DNA from: Catenulispora sp. EB89
GTDB lineage: Bacteria > Actinomycetota > Actinomycetes > Streptomycetales > Catenulisporaceae
Assembly: GCF_041261445.1 (NCBI RefSeq)
Contig: NZ_JBGCCU010000002.1
Location: 62,001 to 126,000, forward strand
DNA length: 64,000 bases
Direction of reading: 5' to 3'
The translations under genes were made by a program, and so were the position numbers. Positions 13,331 through 21,474 of this stretch are shown in pieces. The notes below the pieces were generated by a model. It made no database searches, was not told where the DNA came from, and saw nothing but the letters and a program-made list of their open reading frames with translations. The stretch's first letter is position 1; every line of letters begins with the position of its first letter.

Positions 13331-13346
13331 TGTGATCGAGATCACC
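13331..13346. promoter_or_regulatory. CRP/FNR-type palindrome
   Basis: TGTGATCGAGATCACC contains the perfect inverted repeat GTGATC-GA-GATCAC and fits the TGTGA-N6-TCACA layout of cAMP-receptor-protein sites. It sits between the divergent nuoA and a lipoprotein gene, about 235 bp upstream of nuoA. Which gene it would control, and whether a CRP or another FNR-family protein binds, cannot be told from the sequence. Confidence 0.4.
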
Positions 13347-13481
13347 GGAAGATCAACGATCATCAGCTCACGAAGATCATCCAACCGGATAAAAGCGAAG
13401 GTGTCGTGATATAGGGGCCTAGCTCCGCCCGCCGCCTAAGACCGACTTGCGCCCCAGGCCGGGCTCTGCTTGGGAAAGCCC

Positions 13482-13509
13482 TTGGCGGCCGCGCCCATGG
13501 GAGTAGGTT
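13482..13509 (+). promoter_or_regulatory. Candidate sigma-70-type promoter
   Basis: TTGGCG (13482-13487) and TAGGTT (13504-13509) are separated by 16 bp, a fair match to the housekeeping actinobacterial consensus. The downstream ribosome-binding site GGAGG (13541-13545) and ATG at 13552 belong to the lipoprotein gene. Confidence 0.4.
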
Positions 13510-13551
13510 CACATGGTGGACGCCCAGGCGCTCTCAACGAGGAGGTCCACG

Positions 13552-14253
13552 ATGCACCCGCGTCGGCTTTCTGTTAGCTCGGTGGCGGTATGCGCCGTTC
13601 TCCTTGGTTTCACAACGGTTTCCTGCTCCACGACAGCCAATCAGGTGAACGCCGGGCACTCCGCGGGGTCCGGATCGGGGACGGTTTCGGCGAGTTCTTC
13701 TCAGGGGACTGGTTCGGGGACGGCCTCGGGCTCCCCGAGCCCTTCGGGCCCGTCGAGCCCCTCGGCGACCGGGGTGAGCTCGGCTACCGGGGTTCCCGGT
13801 GGGGGCACGTCCACCTCTTCTCCGTCGGCGGCCGGTCCCGGAAGCAGCACCGGTGGGCGGCCGACGTCTCCGCCGTCCTCACCGACGCCGTCGCCGCACC
13901 CCTCGCCGCCCAGTTCGGCGCCGAGCACGGTGCACGGGACGCTGACCGTGACGCCGGCACAGAACGGGATGACGTTCGACGTGGCGGTGGGGACGGAGAT
14001 CATGGCCGCGCAGTTCCCGTGGCCCGCGGCGCCCATCTCGACCAACCCCTCGATCCTGGCGCCCGGGGTCTCGCCGATGTACATCGTGTGCCGGCCGCCG
14101 GGGACGTCGTGCTCGGCGCCGCCGCGGACGTTCTCGGCGAAGGGCCGGGGGACGGCGGAGATCACGGCTTACCGGGAGATGTGCGGGGAGGCTCGGCGGT
14201 GTGTGCCGCCGGCGGACTGGACGCAGTTCGAGGTGACGATCGTCGTGGGTTGA
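13552..14253 (+). CDS. Secreted lipoprotein with Ser/Thr/Pro linker, function unknown
   Basis: 233-residue exported protein. I start at ATG 13552 (MHPRRLSVSS) because GGAGG precedes it by 6 nt; the ATG at 13513 is unsupported. A basic start, hydrophobic stretch VAVCAVLLGFTTV and SC (Cys about residue 26) form a lipoprotein-type signal, although the -3 residue is Thr rather than Leu. About 90 residues of Gly/Ser/Thr/Pro-rich linker follow, then a ~100-residue domain beginning HGTLTVTPAQNGMTFDVAVG with four cysteines (VCRPPGTSC, MCGEARRC) that could form two disulfides. I do not recognise the domain. The gene has its own promoter and stands alone. Confidence 0.75.
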   Translation: MHPRRLSVSSVAVCAVLLGFTTVSCSTTANQVNAGHSAGSGSGTVSASSSQGTGSGTASGSPSPSGPSSPSATGVSSATGVPGGGTSTSSPSAAGPGSSTGGRPTSPPSSPTPSPHPSPPSSAPSTVHGTLTVTPAQNGMTFDVAVGTEIMAAQFPWPAAPISTNPSILAPGVSPMYIVCRPPGTSCSAPPRTFSAKGRGTAEITAYREMCGEARRCVPPADWTQFEVTIVVG

Positions 14254-14291
14254 TCGGTGTGGGCCGATCAGCGTGGGTTGATCGGTGTGGG
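14244..14291. repeat. 20-bp direct repeat across a stop codon
   Basis: CGTGGGTTGATCGGTGTGGG occurs at 14244-14263 and again, identical, at 14272-14291. The first copy contains the last codons and TGA stop of the lipoprotein gene; the second is in the 3' untranslated region. It looks like a recent local duplication. Confidence 0.8.
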
Positions 14292-14350
14292 TGAGGCGCG
14301 GCACTCGCGCGGGCACGTGCCGCGGTCGTGCGGCCATCTCCGCGTAACAC

Positions 14351-14386
14351 CGCGCCCCGGCCCGGAGAAGCCCGGACCGGGGCGCG
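14351..14386. terminator. Bidirectional terminator hairpin
   Basis: CGCGCCCCGG (14351-14360) pairs perfectly with CCGGGGCGCG (14377-14386) between the convergent lipoprotein and LRR genes. No T-run is present, as is common in GC-rich actinomycetes. Confidence 0.6.
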
Positions 14387-14428
14387 TACGGCGTTTGTCA
14401 GCCTCCTGGCGGCCCAGCCGCCCCACTA

Positions 14429-17400
14429 TCAACTACTGCTGCGCCAGGGCTGCGAGGGCGCCGGCGGCGGACCGTAGCCGGGGGGCGTGCTGAAGTGGGT
14501 GCTGTCGGCGTCGGATTCACCGGACTGCCACGCGCGCTCCTCGAAAGCCCCGGGCCGTGCCGACGCCGCGGCGAAGGAATCCGGGCCCTCCACGACGTCG
14601 ACGACCTCCTCGTCCACCACCACGGCGGGACCGTCGTAAACCACCGTCGGCTGGTCCGCCACCGGCTGGAACACCAGCGACGGCTCCTCCACGACCGCGA
14701 CCGGCTCCTCGACCACCACGACGTCACCGGCCCCGACGTTCAGCAGCCGCTCCTCCTCGCGCGCCTCGACCTGCGCGGCGGCGGCCAAGGCCTCGGCCTC
14801 ACGCTGCGCAGCCGCGAACGCCTCGATCCCGCCGTGGTCCCCGGACACCCGCTGCAACGGCACCCCGACGCCCACGGGAGGCAGCGGCTCACCGGCGACA
14901 GCAGCCGCACGGCGATCGGCCCGAGCGCGGCGCTCCTCGGCGGAGAGGGTTTCCACGTGCTCGACGCTGTCGACGGGGATATGCGGCTGATCGGTGGCAG
15001 CATACTGAGACGCGGCATCGGGCTGGATGGCCGCGCCATCGGTGCCCAGAGTCGCCGAGTACAGGCCGGGTGCCACGAAATCGGCCTGCTGCTCACCGAT
15101 GCCACCGAAAGCCCCGTGCGAGCCGGCTGCGGGTGCAGGCAAGCCCGGGATATCAGCCTGCTGTTCGCCGGCGACACCGGTGGCGCCGGAAGCCGCGTGT
15201 GAGCCGACTACGGGCCCGGGCTGCACGCCAGGCAAGTCCTGCTGGCCGGGGGCAATGTAGGGACCGGCGGCCGATACATCAGCCTCCTGCTCGCCTGCCA
15301 CGCCGTTGCCGCCGTGAGCCGCATGCGAACCAACCACACCCTGCTCAGCCGCCGCGCGCTCGGCAGCCGCAGCAGCCTCCGCCTCATCGGCACGGTTCGC
15401 CGCAGCCACCATCTCCGCCAGCAACGCGGCTTCCTCAGCCGCCGCAGCCTCGTTCGCTGCGACCAGTGCCGCTTCCTGATCGCCGGCTTCGGCCGCGGCC
15501 ACGGCCTGGGCCGCGAGCGCCACCGCCTTGTCGTCCACGAATTCCGCGGCCGCGTCGGCGATTTCCGCCGCGAGTTCCGGGGCGCCTTCCTCAGGTACAT
15601 TCTCGGCCCCGGCTTCAGCTCCGGCTTCGGCTTCGGCCCCGGCTTGGGCTTCGACTCCAGTTTCGGCTTCGACTCCAGTTTCGGCTTCGACTTCGGCCCC
15701 GGCTTCGGTGCCCACCGCCTCGGCGGCCGGCTCGCCATCGCCAACCGCCTCAGCCTCGACACCGGTCTCGGCCTCGACCCCAGCCTCAGCCTCAGCCTCG
15801 AACTCGGCGTCAGCATCGGCACTAGCCTCAACCGCCGCTTCAACCGCCCCGCCGACGATCACCTCCGCCGCCAGCGCCCGCCGCACATCCTCCGCCGCGG
15901 CCTCCAGCACCGCGCGCGCCAGTGCCCGCAGGGCGTTCTCATCCGCGGCGTGCAGGGCGGCCAGGACCTGGGCCTCGGCGGCGGCGACCGCCGTGTCGAG
16001 GACGCCGCCGGCGTTCAGGACCTCGGCGAGTTCGGAGTCGATCGACTCCGACACGATCGCCTGCGCCATCGCCTGGGCCGTGGCCGCCTCCGTCAGGGCG
16101 GAGGCCGAGGCGAGCGCGTCGGCTGCGGCGGCGTCCGCGAGGACCGCCTCGACCGTGGCCGTCGGGTCCGGCTCGGATTCCGTTTCCGGGGTGGCTGCTG
16201 CCGCTGCCGCTTCGGCGAACGCCTCCTCGACCGCTGCTTCCACCGCCGCCTCCGCCGCGGCCTGGCCGGCGGCGCCTGCCGCCTGGGCGATCAGCTCGGC
16301 TTCGGCGTGCACCACGCCGCCGACGATGCCGGCGATCGCGTCCGCCTCGTGCCGGCGGGCGCGTTCGGCTTCTTCGACGCCGGCCTGCGCGACCGCGTCG
16401 CGCTTGTCGGCCGGGACGCGGTCGCCGAGGGCGCCGAACAGGGCCTTGTCCGCGGCCAGCGCCATGGTGGCGACGTCCCAGTTCTCCGGGACGGTGGTCA
16501 GCAGCGGGTTGTCGCTGAGGTCCAGTTCCTTCAGCGTCAGCTTCTGCCAGTTGCTCGTCGGGAGGTCCGAGAGCCGGTTGCCGCGCAGGACCAGCGTCTC
16601 CAGCTTCGGCAGGTCGCACACCGAGCGCGGCACCCACGTCAGCTGGTTCTCGGCGACGTCCAGTTTGCGCAGCGACTCCAGTCCGCCGAGCGCGCGCGGC
16701 AGCGACGACAGCTCGTTGTCCGCGAGGTCCAGGTTCACCAGGTTGCGCAGCATGCCCAGGGTCCGGGGCACCCACGCCAGCTGGTTCGAGGCCAGGTTCA
16801 GGGTCGTCAGCGCGCCGAGGCCGGACAGCTGGAAGGGCAGCTCCCGCAGGTTGTTGCCGACCAGGTCCAGCGTCTCCAGGCGGTGCAGCCCGCCGAGGCC
16901 GGCCGGCAGCGTCTCCAGGTCGCAGTAGGCCAGCGACAGCCACGTCAGCCGCTTCAGCGCGCCGACCGAGGCCGGCAGCGACGTCAGCGGGTTCTGCGCC
17001 AGGTTCAGGGTGTCCAGGTTCGCCAGGCCGTCGAAGCTGTCCGGCAGGTCGCGCAGGCTGTTGCGGGAGACGTCCAGCGACGTCAGCACCCGCAGCGCCC
17101 CCAGCGACGGCGGCAGCTCGGTGAGCCGGTTGTACGTCAGGCTCAGCTTGTCCAGCGACGCCAGCCGCCCGATCGCCTCCGGGACGTGGGTCAGCCAGTT
17201 GTCGGCCAGGTTCAGGTCGGTCAGCCGGCTCAGGTCCGCCACCGAGGCCGGCAGCTCCTCCAGGTGGTTGCCGCTGAGCGCGAGCGTCTGCAGCTCGCTG
17301 AGGTTGCCGATCGACGCCGGCAGCGTCTGCAGCTGGTTCTTCTGCAGCAACAGCTTGGTCAGCGAGGCCATGTCGCCGATCGACGTCGGCAGCTTGCGCA

Positions 17401-18055
17401 GCCGGTTGCCGGTCAGGCTCAGCTCCTGCAGCCGGATCAGGGCCCCGATGCTCGGCGGCAGCTCGGTCAGCACGTTGTCGTCGGCGGACAGCGTCACCAG
17501 GGTCTGGGTGTCGCCGATCCAGTCCGGCAGCTCGGTGAGCCGGTTGCCGTCCACGACCAACGAGCGCAGGCTCGGCGCGCCCAGCGAGTTCGGCAGCCCG
17601 GGCAGCTGGTTCTTCTGCAGGTACAGGTGCGTGAGATTGGTCAGCCGGCCGACCGCGTCCGGCAGGACCGCGAACGCGTTCTCGTCGAGCCACAGGCTGA
17701 CCAGCCGCTCCAGCTGGCTGAAGTCGTCGGGGAGCGTGGACAGGCCGTTGCCGGTCAGGCTCAGCTCCACCAGGCCGACGAGCAAAGACGTCTGCGGCGG
17801 CAGTTCTCCGCACTCGTTGTTGTCCAGCCACAGCCGACGCAGCCCCGCCAGCGCGCCCAGCGTTTCGGGCAGCGCCCGGAGCCGGTTGCCCGACAGGTTC
17901 AGGAACGTGACCGGCGCGAGCTCGGGCAGGCGGCCGAACTCCGCGGGCAGCCCGGTCAGACCCAGATTGGACAGGTCCAGGCCGACCTCACCGTTGTCCT
18001 CGGTGGTGAGACGGTCACTGATGAGCCTTCTGATGTGGTCGATGTCCGGATTCAC
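14429..18055 (-). CDS. Large leucine-rich-repeat protein with Ala/Glu-rich tail
   Basis: 1208-residue protein. I start at GTG 18055 (MNPDIDHIRRLIS), preceded by GGGGGA at a good distance; an ATG at 18094 in the same frame lacks such a site. Residues ~24-525 hold about 22 repeats of ~23 residues with the pattern LxxLPxxLGxLxxLxxLxLxxN, the bacterial/SHOC2-like LRR type, forming a protein-binding solenoid. Residues ~525-1208 are low-complexity Ala/Glu/Val (for example EAETGVEAEAV), containing three degenerate ~25-35-residue repeats with GSHAA..GVAGEQ.AD, and ending in a Ser/Pro-rich tip. There is no signal peptide or membrane helix, so it is probably cytoplasmic. No catalytic domain is seen; a scaffold or interaction role is only inference. 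Confidence 0.85.
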   Translation of the reverse strand: MNPDIDHIRRLISDRLTTEDNGEVGLDLSNLGLTGLPAEFGRLPELAPVTFLNLSGNRLRALPETLGALAGLRRLWLDNNECGELPPQTSLLVGLVELSLTGNGLSTLPDDFSQLERLVSLWLDENAFAVLPDAVGRLTNLTHLYLQKNQLPGLPNSLGAPSLRSLVVDGNRLTELPDWIGDTQTLVTLSADDNVLTELPPSIGALIRLQELSLTGNRLRKLPTSIGDMASLTKLLLQKNQLQTLPASIGNLSELQTLALSGNHLEELPASVADLSRLTDLNLADNWLTHVPEAIGRLASLDKLSLTYNRLTELPPSLGALRVLTSLDVSRNSLRDLPDSFDGLANLDTLNLAQNPLTSLPASVGALKRLTWLSLAYCDLETLPAGLGGLHRLETLDLVGNNLRELPFQLSGLGALTTLNLASNQLAWVPRTLGMLRNLVNLDLADNELSSLPRALGGLESLRKLDVAENQLTWVPRSVCDLPKLETLVLRGNRLSDLPTSNWQKLTLKELDLSDNPLLTTVPENWDVATMALAADKALFGALGDRVPADKRDAVAQAGVEEAERARRHEADAIAGIVGGVVHAEAELIAQAAGAAGQAAAEAAVEAAVEEAFAEAAAAAATPETESEPDPTATVEAVLADAAAADALASASALTEAATAQAMAQAIVSESIDSELAEVLNAGGVLDTAVAAAEAQVLAALHAADENALRALARAVLEAAAEDVRRALAAEVIVGGAVEAAVEASADADAEFEAEAEAGVEAETGVEAEAVGDGEPAAEAVGTEAGAEVEAETGVEAETGVEAQAGAEAEAGAEAGAENVPEEGAPELAAEIADAAAEFVDDKAVALAAQAVAAAEAGDQEAALVAANEAAAAEEAALLAEMVAAANRADEAEAAAAAERAAAEQGVVGSHAAHGGNGVAGEQEADVSAAGPYIAPGQQDLPGVQPGPVVGSHAASGATGVAGEQQADIPGLPAPAAGSHGAFGGIGEQQADFVAPGLYSATLGTDGAAIQPDAASQYAATDQPHIPVDSVEHVETLSAEERRARADRRAAAVAGEPLPPVGVGVPLQRVSGDHGGIEAFAAAQREAEALAAAAQVEAREEERLLNVGAGDVVVVEEPVAVVEEPSLVFQPVADQPTVVYDGPAVVVDEEVVDVVEGPDSFAAASARPGAFEERAWQSGESDADSTHFSTPPGYGPPPAPSQPWRSSS
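15648..15683. repeat. 18-bp tandem repeat inside the LRR-protein tail
   Basis: GGCTTCGACTCCAGTTTC-type unit (18 bp) occurs twice in tandem (15648-15665, 15666-15683) inside a wider array of GGCTTC/GGCCCC hexamers from about 15600 to 15720. On the coding (minus) strand this reads as Glu-Thr-Gly-Val-Glu-Ala repeats. It keeps the frame because the period is a multiple of three. Confidence 0.7.
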
Positions 18056-18157
18056 AGTCCGTCCCCCTGCGTCGTTCTGAAGTGGCAACCGCAATGCGTT
18101 CGGCGATCACAGACTGCCATCCCCGACAGGCGTATGTCGCATTGACGCTACCTTGCT

Positions 18158-18163
18158 TATAGT
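18158..18163 (+). promoter_or_regulatory. -10 box of a leaderless transcript
   Basis: TATAGT lies 7 nt before the GTG at 18171, the layout of a leaderless transcript whose first base is the start codon. There is no ribosome-binding site, which supports this reading and decides the start. Confidence 0.5.
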
Positions 18164-18170
18164 CCGCGCC

Positions 18171-19310
18171 GTGAGCGAACCGAAGAGGAACGCCGAAGCC
18201 GCACCGGACGCCACCCGCCCCCGGACCAGCACTCGCGACCCCGAAGCACTGCGGGCCGCCCTCGAGCCCTGGCTGGCCCGCCGGACTGGCGGCACCGATG
18301 TCCGGATATCCGATGTCCGAACACCCCAAACCAACGGGATGTCCTCGGAGACGTTGTTGTTCGACGCCCGATGGAACCTCCCTGATCGCGAAGCGCAGTT
18401 CCGCCAATGCGTCGCACGGCTCGCACCGGCCACCGACGCTATGCCCATCTTCCCGGAATACCGGATGCGGGATCAGTTCACTGTCATGGCGTTGGTCGGC
18501 GAACGCACGGCCGTCCCGGTCCCGCGGACTCTTTGGTATGAATCCGACCCGGAAATCCTCGGTGCGGAGTTCTTCGTCATGGAGCGCGTCGAGGGCCTGG
18601 TGCCACCGGACATCCTGCCCTACACGTTCGGCGACAACTGGCTCTCGCAGGCCACCGACGACCAACGCCGGCATCTCCAGGACGCCACAGTCGCCACCCT
18701 CGCGCGCATCCACGCCATCCCCGCGACGGCTGAGGAAGTCACCTTTCTGGGGGACCTCGGCGCCGACGGCGACACCGCGCTGCGCGCGCACGTCGACGGC
18801 TGGCGCTCCTATTACACGTGGGCCCACGGCGACCACCCGATCCCCATCCTGGAGAAGACGTTCGCCTGGCTGGACGCGCACTGGCCGACGGCCGTCGACG
18901 CCCCGGTCCTGAGTTGGGGCGACGCCCGCATCGGCAACATCATGTACCGGGACTTCGCCCCGGCCGCGGTGCTGGACTGGGAGATGGCCGGGATAGCGCC
19001 GCGCGAGGTGGACCTCGGCTGGCTGGTCTTCCTGCACCGCTTCTTCCAGGACCTCGCAGAGTTCTTCGAGCTGCCGGGCCTGCCGGGCTTCCTCGGGTTC
19101 GGCGACGTCGCCGCCGAGTACACCGCGCTGACCGGATACCGGGTCCGGGATCAGGGGTTCTACGAGGTCTACGCGGCGCTCCGGCACGGGATCGTGATGG
19201 GGCGCGTGAACCAGCGCCGCATCCGGTTCGGGGAGCAGGAGGCCCCCGACGAACCGGACGGGCTGGTGAACCACGCCGCCACCCTCGAGCGCATGATCGG
19301 GGAGGGTTAG
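18171..19310 (+). CDS. Phosphotransferase family protein (APH/choline-kinase fold)
   Basis: 379-residue soluble protein of the aminoglycoside phosphotransferase superfamily. The catalytic loop LSWGDARIGNIMYRD near residue 250 is a WGD variant of HGDxxxxN, and AVLDWEMAGIAPREVDLGW supplies the metal-binding D-x-E. The overall pattern is closest to the kinase-like domain found fused to acyl-CoA dehydrogenases (ACAD10/11-type) and stand-alone in actinobacteria, so the substrate is more likely a hydroxyacyl or small metabolite than an antibiotic. Its stop overlaps the convergent membrane-protein gene by 4 bp. Confidence 0.8.
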   Translation: MSEPKRNAEAAPDATRPRTSTRDPEALRAALEPWLARRTGGTDVRISDVRTPQTNGMSSETLLFDARWNLPDREAQFRQCVARLAPATDAMPIFPEYRMRDQFTVMALVGERTAVPVPRTLWYESDPEILGAEFFVMERVEGLVPPDILPYTFGDNWLSQATDDQRRHLQDATVATLARIHAIPATAEEVTFLGDLGADGDTALRAHVDGWRSYYTWAHGDHPIPILEKTFAWLDAHWPTAVDAPVLSWGDARIGNIMYRDFAPAAVLDWEMAGIAPREVDLGWLVFLHRFFQDLAEFFELPGLPGFLGFGDVAAEYTALTGYRVRDQGFYEVYAALRHGIVMGRVNQRRIRFGEQEAPDEPDGLVNHAATLERMIGEG

Positions 19311-20452
19311 GCGTCGGCCACCGCGTCGGCCACCGCGTCGGCCGGGACCTCGTCGGCCGCCTTCTGCGGCTTCCCGGGCTGCCGGTCCACCGGGGTGATC
19401 ACGTCGATCTGGGCCTCCGAACTGCGCCGGGGGCCCGACCAGCGGGCCGGCACCGCGTCGATCCGGTAGGCCAGCGCGTAGGCGACCGCTTCGTAGTTCA
19501 CCCGCCACCCCTGGAAATGCGGCCAAGCCTCATCGGGCGTGCGTTCGAACTCGTATCCCTGAGCCCGCATCCGTTGCACGCCGTAAAGGAACTCCTCCTT
19601 GGTGAGCACGATCGGATCGTCCGGAGAGGGGTCCGGGTTATAGGGAACGCGTTCCGTACGCGCGATCTCCCGCAGCGTCACATATCCGCTCCGCAACGCC
19701 ATCCGGATCTCCCCGACGTTCTGCGACGGATTGAACGACACGTGAAGCGCGGCGGCGTCCAGGACGGCCAAGAGGGCGATGAGCCAGTTGCGCTGCGCAC
19801 GCGGGGACCGGAAGTAGATGAGAACCGGATAGCTGGTGTGGCTCTCCGAGACGTCGGCCGTCCACCGCTCCCACCCCCGGTAGAGGTCGGGCAGCTGGTC
19901 GTTCAGATTGACCATCGCGTAGCGCGCCAGGATCTCCGGGCCCCAGGCCGGTCCCCCGGCGCGCGCCTCGAGCATCGTCACCTCGGTCTCGCGCCGGGCG
20001 TAGGCGGCGTAGAGCGCCGGCAGGTATCCGACCAGCAGGCCGATGGAGACCGGTCCGGTGACCGCGGCGCAGAAGTCGATGGCGTTCAGCCGGGACTTGT
20101 CGGCCGAGGCGAAGCCCAGGGTGAACAGCGAGGAGCCGGCCTCGCGGATCGAGGCGCGCAGGTCCAGGGCACCCAGCGAGAAGTTGAGCATGGAGTAGCC
20201 GGCCAGGAAGGATCCGAGCCAGCCCACCAGCTTGGCGACCACCGACAGCGGCCCGGCGTAGGCCAGGATCCGGTCCTTGGTCTCGTAGCGGTCGAAGCGG
20301 TTGGCGAGGAACTGGAACGACACGTAGACGACGCGCCCCAGCATGTTCGACATGCCGGGGCGGAAGACCCGCGGGACCACCAGGGTCCGCACCTCCGACA
20401 TGAACGTGCCCAGCACGATCAGGCCCCCGACCACGCCCCAGATCGTCCGCAC
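19307..20452 (-). CDS. Ion-channel-like integral membrane protein
   Basis: 381-residue membrane protein of unproven function. I start at GTG 20452 (MRTIWGVVGGLIVLG), with GGAG ~9 nt upstream; the frame is open much further upstream but that is the shadow of the divergent LLM gene. About four hydrophobic segments are visible: WGVVGGLIVLGTFMSE, VAKLVGWLGSFLAGYSMLNF, FCAAVTGPVSIGLLVGYLPA and WLIALLAVLDAAAL. Between the second and third, GSSLFTLGFAS resembles the pore helix and filter region of two-helix cation channels, but TxGYG is not present. A ~170-residue cytosolic domain follows and the tail ends in ADAVADAVADA, encoded by a 12-bp repeat. Confidence 0.7.
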   Translation of the reverse strand: MRTIWGVVGGLIVLGTFMSEVRTLVVPRVFRPGMSNMLGRVVYVSFQFLANRFDRYETKDRILAYAGPLSVVAKLVGWLGSFLAGYSMLNFSLGALDLRASIREAGSSLFTLGFASADKSRLNAIDFCAAVTGPVSIGLLVGYLPALYAAYARRETEVTMLEARAGGPAWGPEILARYAMVNLNDQLPDLYRGWERWTADVSESHTSYPVLIYFRSPRAQRNWLIALLAVLDAAALHVSFNPSQNVGEIRMALRSGYVTLREIARTERVPYNPDPSPDDPIVLTKEEFLYGVQRMRAQGYEFERTPDEAWPHFQGWRVNYEAVAYALAYRIDAVPARWSGPRRSSEAQIDVITPVDRQPGKPQKAADEVPADAVADAVADA

Positions 20453-20526
20453 AGCGCCAGCTCCGTAGATCGTCGATACTGCGTTTGAACCGCGGCCTGC
20501 CCTGCTCGTTCCTGGGGTGATCGTAA

Positions 20527-20532
20527 TAGGCT
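20527..20532 (+). promoter_or_regulatory. -10 box of a leaderless transcript
   Basis: TAGGCT lies 7 nt before the ATG at 20540 of the LLM oxidoreductase; there is no Shine-Dalgarno sequence in between. Confidence 0.45.
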
Positions 20533-20539
20533 CGGGGGC

Positions 20540-21451
20540 ATGTTGCGTCTCGGCGTCTGCGTCCTGCCCGACCGTCCCTTCCGTGAGGCCGCCGCACGCT
20601 GGCGCCGGGCCGAGGAGCTCGGCTTCGAGCACGCGTGGACCTACGACCACATCACCTTCAGCGGCATCCCCGACGGCCCCTGGTACGACGCGGTCACGAC
20701 GCTGGCCTCGGCGGCCGCGGTGACCGAACGGATCAAGCTCGGGACCCTGGTCGCGTCCGCGAACTACCGCCATCCGGTGCCGTTCGCCCAGGAGATCATG
20801 TCGCTGGACGACGTCTCCCAGGGCCGCTTCGTCCTCGGCTACGGCGCCGGCTCCTTCGGCCCGGACGCCAAGGTGCTCGGCTACGGCCCGGACGGCGCGG
20901 GCTGGTCGGCCAAGGAGCGCGGCGAGCGCTACCGGGAGTCGGTGGAGATCCTGGACCTGCTGCTGCGCGGCGGCGCCGAGGGCCGGACGCGCAGCACCTA
21001 CCGCGGCACCTACTACGACGCGGTCGACGCCCGGATGGAGCCCGGCTGCGTGCAGCGGCCGCGGGTGCCGTTCGGGCTGGCCGCGACCGGGCCGCTGGGC
21101 CTGCGCACCGTCGTGAAGCACGCGCAGATGTGGATCGCCGACGACACCCTCGCCGGCCGGGACGGGGAGGGCCCGGTCGCGGCCGACACCTGGGCCGCGC
21201 TGGAGAAGGTGAGCCGGAAGCTCGACGACGTCTGCGAGAAGGAGGGCCGCGACCCGGCCTCGCTGCCGCGGCTGCTGCTGACCGGGCTCTCGCCGTTGCG
21301 GACCATGGAGTCCAAGGCCCGGTTCGACGACGTCGCCGGGCGGGTGGAAGAACTCGGCTTCACCGACTTCGTGGTCCACTATCCGCGGGAATCAGGGGCT
21401 TACGCCACCCCCGCGCACGTCCTTGACGAGATCGCGCCCGCCAACGCCTGA
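20540..21451 (+). CDS. LLM-class flavin/F420-dependent oxidoreductase
   Basis: 303-residue member of the luciferase-like monooxygenase family (TIM barrel). Diagnostic stretches are RRAEELGFEHAWTYDHITF near the N-terminus, ITERIKLGTLV-like (VTERIKLGTLVASANYRHP), QEIMSLDDVSQGRFVLGYGAGS and LAATGPLGLRTVVKHAQMW. Such enzymes use reduced F420 or FMN to reduce or oxygenate small molecules; the substrate here is not predictable. It is followed after 23 nt by an arylamine N-acetyltransferase gene with its own -10 box. Confidence 0.85.
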   Translation: MLRLGVCVLPDRPFREAAARWRRAEELGFEHAWTYDHITFSGIPDGPWYDAVTTLASAAAVTERIKLGTLVASANYRHPVPFAQEIMSLDDVSQGRFVLGYGAGSFGPDAKVLGYGPDGAGWSAKERGERYRESVEILDLLLRGGAEGRTRSTYRGTYYDAVDARMEPGCVQRPRVPFGLAATGPLGLRTVVKHAQMWIADDTLAGRDGEGPVAADTWAALEKVSRKLDDVCEKEGRDPASLPRLLLTGLSPLRTMESKARFDDVAGRVEELGFTDFVVHYPRESGAYATPAHVLDEIAPANA

Positions 21452-21460
21452 GGACTGCTT

Positions 21461-21466
21461 TACCCT
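21461..21466 (+). promoter_or_regulatory. -10 box of a leaderless transcript
   Basis: TACCCT lies 8 nt before the ATG at 21475, with no ribosome-binding site. Confidence 0.45.
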
Positions 21467-21474
21467 ATGTCACC

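Noticed and set aside
13190-13384. 64-codon minus-strand reading frame upstream of nuoA
   Set aside because: Third-position base use is not GC-biased in its first half, there is no ribosome-binding site, and it lies over the promoter region with operator-like palindromes.
18142-18147. TTGACG as -35 partner of the TATAGT box before the phosphotransferase gene
   Set aside because: The spacing to the -10 box is only 10 bp.
18171-19310. Aminoglycoside-resistance kinase
   Set aside because: Only the general kinase fold is shared; the WGD variant loop and length fit the ACAD10/11-like group better.
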